Assembly: GCA_018257865.1 (NCBI GenBank)
Contig: JAEUBA010000048.1
Location: 62,001-126,000, forward strand
Length of the DNA: 64,000 nucleotides
From: Stereocaulon alpinum
Lineage: Eukaryota > Ascomycota > Lecanoromycetes > Lecanorales > Stereocaulaceae
Direction of reading: 5' to 3'
The notes beneath the pieces are model-generated. The model had not been told where the DNA came from and searched no databases. It saw nothing but the letters and a program-made list of their open reading frames with translations. Shown here in pieces: positions 58,621 through 64,000 of the stretch. Every line of letters starts with the position of its first letter. Position 1 is the first letter of the stretch. Both the position numbers and the translations under genes were made by a program.

Positions 58621-60256
58621 AACTATTACCACGGTTGGATATGAGTGATGTCGCTGCTCTGTACATATGTGCGAACTGCTCGCCGCGACTGGTAGTGATT
58701 GTCTGTTGACTAGAATCAGCCCGTAGTCGTCGCTTGTACTTGATGAACAACCAAGTCATCTAGACTGAGGGCTCAAGGTTCTTGATGGGTTGGGTAATCC
58801 GGTTTCCGAGGCAAACCGGTCCAACTACAAGGATTTAGCGGTAAATGAGCTAATCTGAAATTCAACTGACCTGAACCCTTCAGACCCAGTAAGGTACTTA
58901 GTCACTGTACTAATGGGTTGAAAAGGTTTGCCAGGTATTAAGAGTCCTAAGGGGCTGTGAGATCTTTACCCCGGACCAATTCTTGGGGCTTGTCCTCCCA
59001 AGGGCAGCTCAGATATCGAGCCCTAGGCCTTAGCCTGCTTAGAGGCTACGCTACCCCCATGTAGCTATCTGGGGATCTTCATAGTCTTGGCATTTCAGGT
59101 AGTATTTTCAACCACCGACAATAAGTCAAACGGGCTGAACCATGACCACTAAGATCCCATACCAGTCTCAACCATGAGGGTCAGGACGCAAGAATCCGCC
59201 TAAACAACTAAGAGAATTTGAACAGCTGGGTACCTATCAAGAGCCTTGCAATGGCTTCTCAGAGGTGAGTACGCGTTCAGCAATCGATATTAACCTTTCG
59301 ACCCTTCCGCGATCCTCTTACTATGGAAGGATCCCATCGATAGGTGTTTTGTATGACCAGTACTGCCACCAGGTAATGGCATGTTTTCTCAACCCCCAAT
59401 GAATTGCAGACACGGAGACGCAGCCTGAAATGGTCACGGGAACTGGACATGGTGAATATTCTTGAACAAACAGAGCACGCCAACATGACTCTACTTCGAA
59501 GCCACCCTCGCAATGTCAAAAGAGTGAAGGAGACAGCTACACGCTCCGTTGCGATTAATGTCACGATGAAAACACCGCGAAGATGGTGCGGAAAATGCGC
59601 TGATTGGACAGGAAGATGCAAGCGCCCGGGCCAGTGATTCCGCGACTTGTAGAGTTTCACTGTCAAGTCACATCGTGCTATTTCGCACCGTGCCCCTGCA
59701 CTGCCTTGTCCCAAATGGACAGATGATATTTGTTGAATGCCCAAGGACGCGCCTGGCAAGGACGCGTCTAAAGGCACTGGTCAGAAAGGAGCTGGCCCCC
59801 AATACTGGCAGCACTTTTTGTCATAGACTGCCTTGTCTCTTTGTTTACGCGCTGTGTGAGTGACTGCCTTGTGTCGTTATTTACACGCTACGTGAGTCTG
59901 ACCGGAACCAGTGGATATGTCCAGCATCACCATAGGCTCAAGGTAATTCTTAAAGCCACGTCAAAGTATCGCTCACACCCTCAGCCAGACTGGACCATGG
60001 ATCGTTTGGTTCTGCAGCAGTCCGCGTGAGTGAGGCGCAGCTCGGCTCTCTCGGGTACACATTTATACTTGTGGCTATGTCCAGTGCGTCCTTTAGGCAG
60101 GATTCGAGTGAGCGGTCTACCCTGCGGTAAAACAGCTGATGATGCTCGTCACTATGATCTCAACTATAAATCCACAAGTCCACCTTATTTATCTACAACA
60201 ACTTTCAGAATTTGTTTTCTCTCTTTTCGAAGCATTCAAACCGCCTATCATCGGCA
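58621..60256. other. Spacer between the two T5orf172 genes
   Basis: No gene is proven. A plus-strand frame at 59404-59637 follows an acceptor-like ttgcag and ends in WCGKCADWTGRCKRPGQ, a cysteine spacing that looks protein-like, but no ATG exon could be joined in frame. The minus-strand frame 59277-59777 (166 codons) is not supported. A 36-base tandem repeat lies at 59825-59896. Confidence 0.35.
59825..59896. repeat. 36-bp imperfect tandem repeat
   Basis: Two units in direct tandem, each starting gactgccttgt and ending gtgagt (59825-59860 and 59861-59896), differ at about seven positions. The repeat lies in the spacer between the two T5orf172 paralogues. Confidence 0.75.
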
Positions 60257-62380
60257 ATGAGCCCTCTACGTGGTCCCACATCTTTGCAAAAACTCCTTGA
60301 CTCCTTTGATGCGAACACTCGACTTTGTCTCGGCTGCTCATTCCCGGCCCATGAACATTGCCGGAACAAGATCGATAGCAAGATTGATGATCTCCAGCTA
60401 GCTTTCGCAGACCTGAGGAAATTGTTGAGCCAAGGCTGGGATGATCATGGTCCCGGACTTATAGACAAGCTGAGATCTATCGCACATACTTTCTCGTGTT
60501 CGAAGCACCAGCAGACTTCCGGCCACGCCTCACAATTTGCTTACTACTGGCTTGCGTACAACATTCTACCAAACATTGTGGAATGTATGGGATTTGTACT
60601 GGGTCTTCTACCAGGGATCAACGCTGGTGTCGATCTGGAGCCAAGGTGTAAAGCAACAAATTGTACAATGGATCATTATTGCGCTTCTAGAGTCCAGGCC
60701 CTTCTCGATGGACTAGCAATTAGTAAAGTGTGGCTTCTTGGCGAAGCTTTGGAATTTTTGACTGGACAATGGCTGGAGAACCCACATTACAAGTCAAGCC
60801 CTTGGCGACTCCGAAAGATATTGAACGCTCGACTGGCGAGTTTCAATTCGAATCAAGACGATGTCACGATATTACGAGACGCTGAGCAGCAGTGGAAAGC
60901 GTGGCATTCGACGCTTCTGAAATACTGCACAGAGGCTGACCACGCCCGGCCAATAGACGGCAACTACGAAGGTCCAATCAACAGCACGGTTAGAAATAAC
61001 CAAACACGAAAATTCGAAAGCAACATGAGCTCGAAGACCGTGGGCACCATAACATCTGAGAAGGCCAACTATTCAACAGTCATCGAAGAAAGCCCAAAAC
61101 GCAACGATCTGAACGAAGAACTGGCTCGTGGACCATCGAGCGTCCATTCAGTGTCTTCATCTCAACCAGTCACGTCAGGGCCGAGCCCTCTCATCCCAGA
61201 GCACGACATTCATGGCTCTGCTCCGAGTGTCCTGCAGCAGCCTAACAATCGCCAAAACCGGATTAGGAGGTCAGCCAGCGCACCTCAGACCTCGAAGCCG
61301 TTGGACAATGGACTCAGTGTTAAGAACACAGATATCGGAAATCCTTCTGGCCCCCCACGGCATATTGAGACTGGAACAGCGGATGATCCATCAGGTGTTT
61401 CTTCAAGCACGTTCCCAATTTTGTCTAAGGACCATCGCGCTCTCGTCAAAGGCAAAGAGACAATCGACGTGGACGAAACAACGATTACCCGGCCCTTATT
61501 TCCCAACTTCCAACCTTGGGAAGGCGAGCGACCTCAATTGACAACAGCCATAACACGCGAAGTGTTTGATGTCATGAAAAAGCCTCTATCTGAAAAAAAG
61601 CAGCTTGACGAAGGCCGTATTTATACGCTGAGAATAATAAGTCGTCCCGGCTACGTTAAAATTGGTCGAACCATACAGTCTATATCGCAAAGGAAAAAGC
61701 AGATCAAAGCATGTCTTCCGTATGAATTGGAGATCATCAATGACAATGACGGTGACTCCTGCATGGCCCCAAACCATACAAGGATCGAAGCTTTAGTACA
61801 CACTGAGCTCCAGAGTTACCGGCGGTACTTCAAATGTCCCTGCATACAAAAGACGCGCAGGAACTTACACGACGGCGAAGGGAACGATGGTATGACGCAG
61901 CATGGTGAATGGTTTGAAATCGACGAGGATCATGCCTGCGAAGTCGTCGGCCGCTGGAGGGATTGGATGTCTACGAATCCTTACAGTAACGGAAAATTGA
62001 CATTCTTTCAACAGGCAAAAATCAATCACTATGCCAATGACCAGCAACTTATGGAAGCTATGGTTATAAAGGACGAGAATGGTCGAGAGCGCTGGGATTG
62101 GACCGGTTATCTGGACTCGCCACCATGGGCCTTGCGTATGTTATGGATACGCAAGTTCCTTTTTGGAGAGCGGTTCATCAAGTCCCGTCGTAGTCGCTGG
62201 GATTCGTTGAAGGAACACTGGCTGCCAAATTTCGTTTTCTTCTGTGTTACGAGCGTGATGTTTCCATGTGTTCTGTCTATTGTCTCCTACTTTCTGCCTC
62301 CTATCTTCTCTAATACCTTGGTTTTTGCTATCACGAGTTGCGCTTTCGTTAGTGCAGCAGCCATCCTGTATACTGCATAG
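60257..62380 (+). CDS. T5orf172 (GIY-YIG-like) protein with two C-terminal helices, copy 2
   Basis: A single exon of 707 residues from the ATG at 60257. It matches copy 1 across its length. The N-terminal motif CLGCSFPAHEHC is followed by FSCSKH and QFAYYWLA, so CxGxSFPxxxxC...CxxH is shared and could bind zinc. The linker differs freely but shares RSASAPQT-like and SSSAPQT-like islands. The T5orf172 domain shows DEGRIYTLRIISRPGYVKIG, the arginine in QRKKQIK, IEALVHTEL and EWFEI, again with F-x-C-x-C after it. Two helices close the chain. The pair arose by duplication long enough ago for linkers to diverge while domain motifs held, which points to selection. Confidence 0.8.
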   Translation: MSPLRGPTSLQKLLDSFDANTRLCLGCSFPAHEHCRNKIDSKIDDLQLAFADLRKLLSQGWDDHGPGLIDKLRSIAHTFSCSKHQQTSGHASQFAYYWLAYNILPNIVECMGFVLGLLPGINAGVDLEPRCKATNCTMDHYCASRVQALLDGLAISKVWLLGEALEFLTGQWLENPHYKSSPWRLRKILNARLASFNSNQDDVTILRDAEQQWKAWHSTLLKYCTEADHARPIDGNYEGPINSTVRNNQTRKFESNMSSKTVGTITSEKANYSTVIEESPKRNDLNEELARGPSSVHSVSSSQPVTSGPSPLIPEHDIHGSAPSVLQQPNNRQNRIRRSASAPQTSKPLDNGLSVKNTDIGNPSGPPRHIETGTADDPSGVSSSTFPILSKDHRALVKGKETIDVDETTITRPLFPNFQPWEGERPQLTTAITREVFDVMKKPLSEKKQLDEGRIYTLRIISRPGYVKIGRTIQSISQRKKQIKACLPYELEIINDNDGDSCMAPNHTRIEALVHTELQSYRRYFKCPCIQKTRRNLHDGEGNDGMTQHGEWFEIDEDHACEVVGRWRDWMSTNPYSNGKLTFFQQAKINHYANDQQLMEAMVIKDENGRERWDWTGYLDSPPWALRMLWIRKFLFGERFIKSRRSRWDSLKEHWLPNFVFFCVTSVMFPCVLSIVSYFLPPIFSNTLVFAITSCAFVSAAAILYTA

Positions 62381-63610
62381 CGTTTTCATCCAAGTGTAAT
62401 ATAGTACCACGATTTCGGTTATCTCAACAACAAACGTCATGATTATCCTACGCTTGAAAGGGGATTAGCTGTACACGCATACAGCACAGCCTTAGCCTCC
62501 AGTTGACCTTCCCACATAATGCCAAGCACTCTATCTTTCAAACATTCTCAAGGAAGTAAATAGCCTCAAGAAGCAGTCGCCAGCAAGGACTACAGCTGCT
62601 AAAGGGTTAGGTTGACAAGCATAGCATCTGCTCACCACAGCGATATAATGTCAGTGCTTGGTTAGACCGTGTAAGCTTGCGCACGAGTTGACGAAGTACG
62701 GCTACGCAATGTACGCATAGTGAAAATTCTATCAACACTTCGAACACCAACGACTAATACTTTCCCAAAGTTATGAATCACTGATTTTACTCCCTGTATC
62801 ACTCAGTATACATGTCTTACAAGTATAACAAAGTGTAGACTATACCTCTTACCAACCCCATCTACCTAGCCCCGTCTTCACTAGTCATAGCTCAAAGCAA
62901 ATATACTAACAGGGAAGCCCCCAAGGCCATCCACACAAACTCGTCGCTTTCATCCACCACCACCGCATTCCTGGGATCGGCACCTTCAACGATATCGTCG
63001 CTCATCGATCCTTCTTCAACCAGCAGCTCCCCAACAACTCCATCACATACAGCCGCCTCCCTACTATATTCCACTCAGCCACTGAATAGCCAGCACCCCA
63101 CCAGCGCACTGACCATCATCACACCTGACATCATCATCACTAGTCCACCAACCGCCTCTGCGTCCCAACCCTATAAGACGAGGCTATCGTCTTGGCTATT
63201 GTCTTGGCTATCGAAAGCTATGGCTAGTATTCTAAACCTTCTCATCTCACTACTTAGCGTCCTTATACTCTGGTAGCACTAAGAGAATAGGATATTCCGT
63301 AGGAGTTTGATCTCCACACATATCTATCGGGACGAGATCACAGCGTCACCAAACAGTCGCTGGATAACCAGAAACCTGAAAGCAGTCATCATGCAAAAAT
63401 ACGCAGTGTATAAGATTTGAACGAATTGTATCCGGCAGCTACCATTGTTCCATACAAGAGAATGAAAGTGTCTATCACGCATGAAATTCGCATGACCAAG
63501 ACATGTAGAAGAGCCAACATAAATGTACAACAAGCCAAAATCTGACTACAAGAAGGTACAAATAACCACAAGGCAAGCAAACCATCAACACTTCAAAAGC
63601 CTCACCTCAC
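62381..63610. other. Intergenic, nothing recognised
   Basis: Short frames (for example 62892-63074 minus, Val/Asp/Glu-rich) have no support. A short imperfect repeat, gtcttggctat, occurs twice near 63190-63215. Confidence 0.35.
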
Positions 63611-63885
63611 TCATATATTGAAACAAGCATGACACTCTGAACACCCGGATATGCCGTTCTATCCGTACACCCATAACCATGCCCAGACGGTTGCCAAAAA
63701 TCTCCAATTTGGTCATTGCAAATTTTGTCCGAATAAAACGTTACTGAGGTGAAGGTGTGATAGGAGGTGCCGTAGTTGACGCCGATGTGGTCGGCTTCTG
63801 GAGACCACGGGATACAGGATGTAGATGATCTTAATTCGGGACGTGAGCCCTTGGGTTCGCCGTGGCAGGTGGCGTCATCGAAGGA
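63611..63885 (-). CDS. 3' exon of a secreted-type protein, truncated by the window end
   Basis: Read on the minus strand after a clear acceptor (GCTAACACTATCATTGCTCAG), the frame is open for 91 codons to the TGA at 63611-63613 with no ATG, so ordinary ORF calling misses it. It has five cysteines (ATCHG, SCIPW, ICND, GCTD) and balanced, protein-like composition (ADHIGVNYGTSYHTF, DFWQPSGHGYGC). That is typical of the mature part of small fungal secreted proteins. The first exon, expected to hold the signal peptide, must lie in or beyond the last 100 bases. I do not recognise the family. Confidence 0.55.
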
Positions 63886-64000
63886 CTGAGCAATGATAGT
63901 GTTAGCTTATCTTGTTAAAGGCGCATGAATTTAATTGTTGCTCGGATTGTGGGTAAGATCCATATCGAGACTTGCAATAAGGCAGACAATGAATGGCTGA

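Noticed and set aside
59277..59777. 166-codon minus-strand frame between the T5orf172 genes
   Set aside because: It has no ATG support, no domain and poor composition; it overlaps a tract with plus-strand signals.

Overview
This window is nuclear DNA of a filamentous ascomycete (Pezizomycotina; Dothideomycetes or a near relative is my guess, not shown). The genes are monocistronic, lie on both strands and carry short introns (about 41-134 nt). The families are typical of that group: Zn2Cys6 regulator, two PTH11/rhodopsin-type seven-helix proteins, UstYa-like protein, Clr5-ankyrin protein, DUF6594 remnants and many small cysteine-rich secreted proteins. I see no rRNA, tRNA, CRISPR or intact transposon. 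Exon structures were built by hand from splice signals, frame closure and remembered family patterns; no search was run.

Region 1 (1-12.3 kb): a decayed DUF6594 gene and a second DUF6594 scrap flank a small secreted protein. A complete six-exon Zn2Cys6 regulator, a decayed unknown gene, a cysteine-rich secreted protein and a tiny two-exon gene follow.

Region 2 (13.9-26.7 kb) looks like accessory metabolism: an intronless Baeyer-Villiger-type monooxygenase, a five-exon secreted protein, a rhodopsin-like protein with a frameshift near its start, an intact MFS transporter, a UstYa-like gene broken by two TAA codons, and a BAHD-like acyltransferase with a frame problem. No PKS, NRPS or terpene synthase is present, so this may be an eroded cluster or a chance grouping.

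Region 3 (27.4-42.7 kb): a very small membrane protein, a 1,296-residue Clr5-ankyrin protein with a freshly duplicated repeat block, a secreted six-cysteine protein whose 3' flank is a 30-base G run, a 674-residue secreted glycoprotein, a six-exon cyclase-family (PF04199) protein and an HTH-HD fusion gene.

Region 4 (43-54.9 kb): a disordered nuclear protein, a second rhodopsin-like protein with clean exons, a cupredoxin-domain surface protein, a 78-residue Gly-rich protein and a RING finger gene whose last zinc ligand is completed by a 22-nt terminal exon.

Region 5 (55-64 kb): two intronless paralogues in tandem, each with an N-terminal Cys/His motif, a T5orf172 (GIY-YIG-like) domain and two C-terminal membrane helices. 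The 3' exon of a further secreted protein ends the window. The HTH-HD fusion, the tandem T5orf172 pair and the RING terminal exon are the most unusual intact features. The decay in regions 1-2 and four predicted GC-AG introns also deserve checking.
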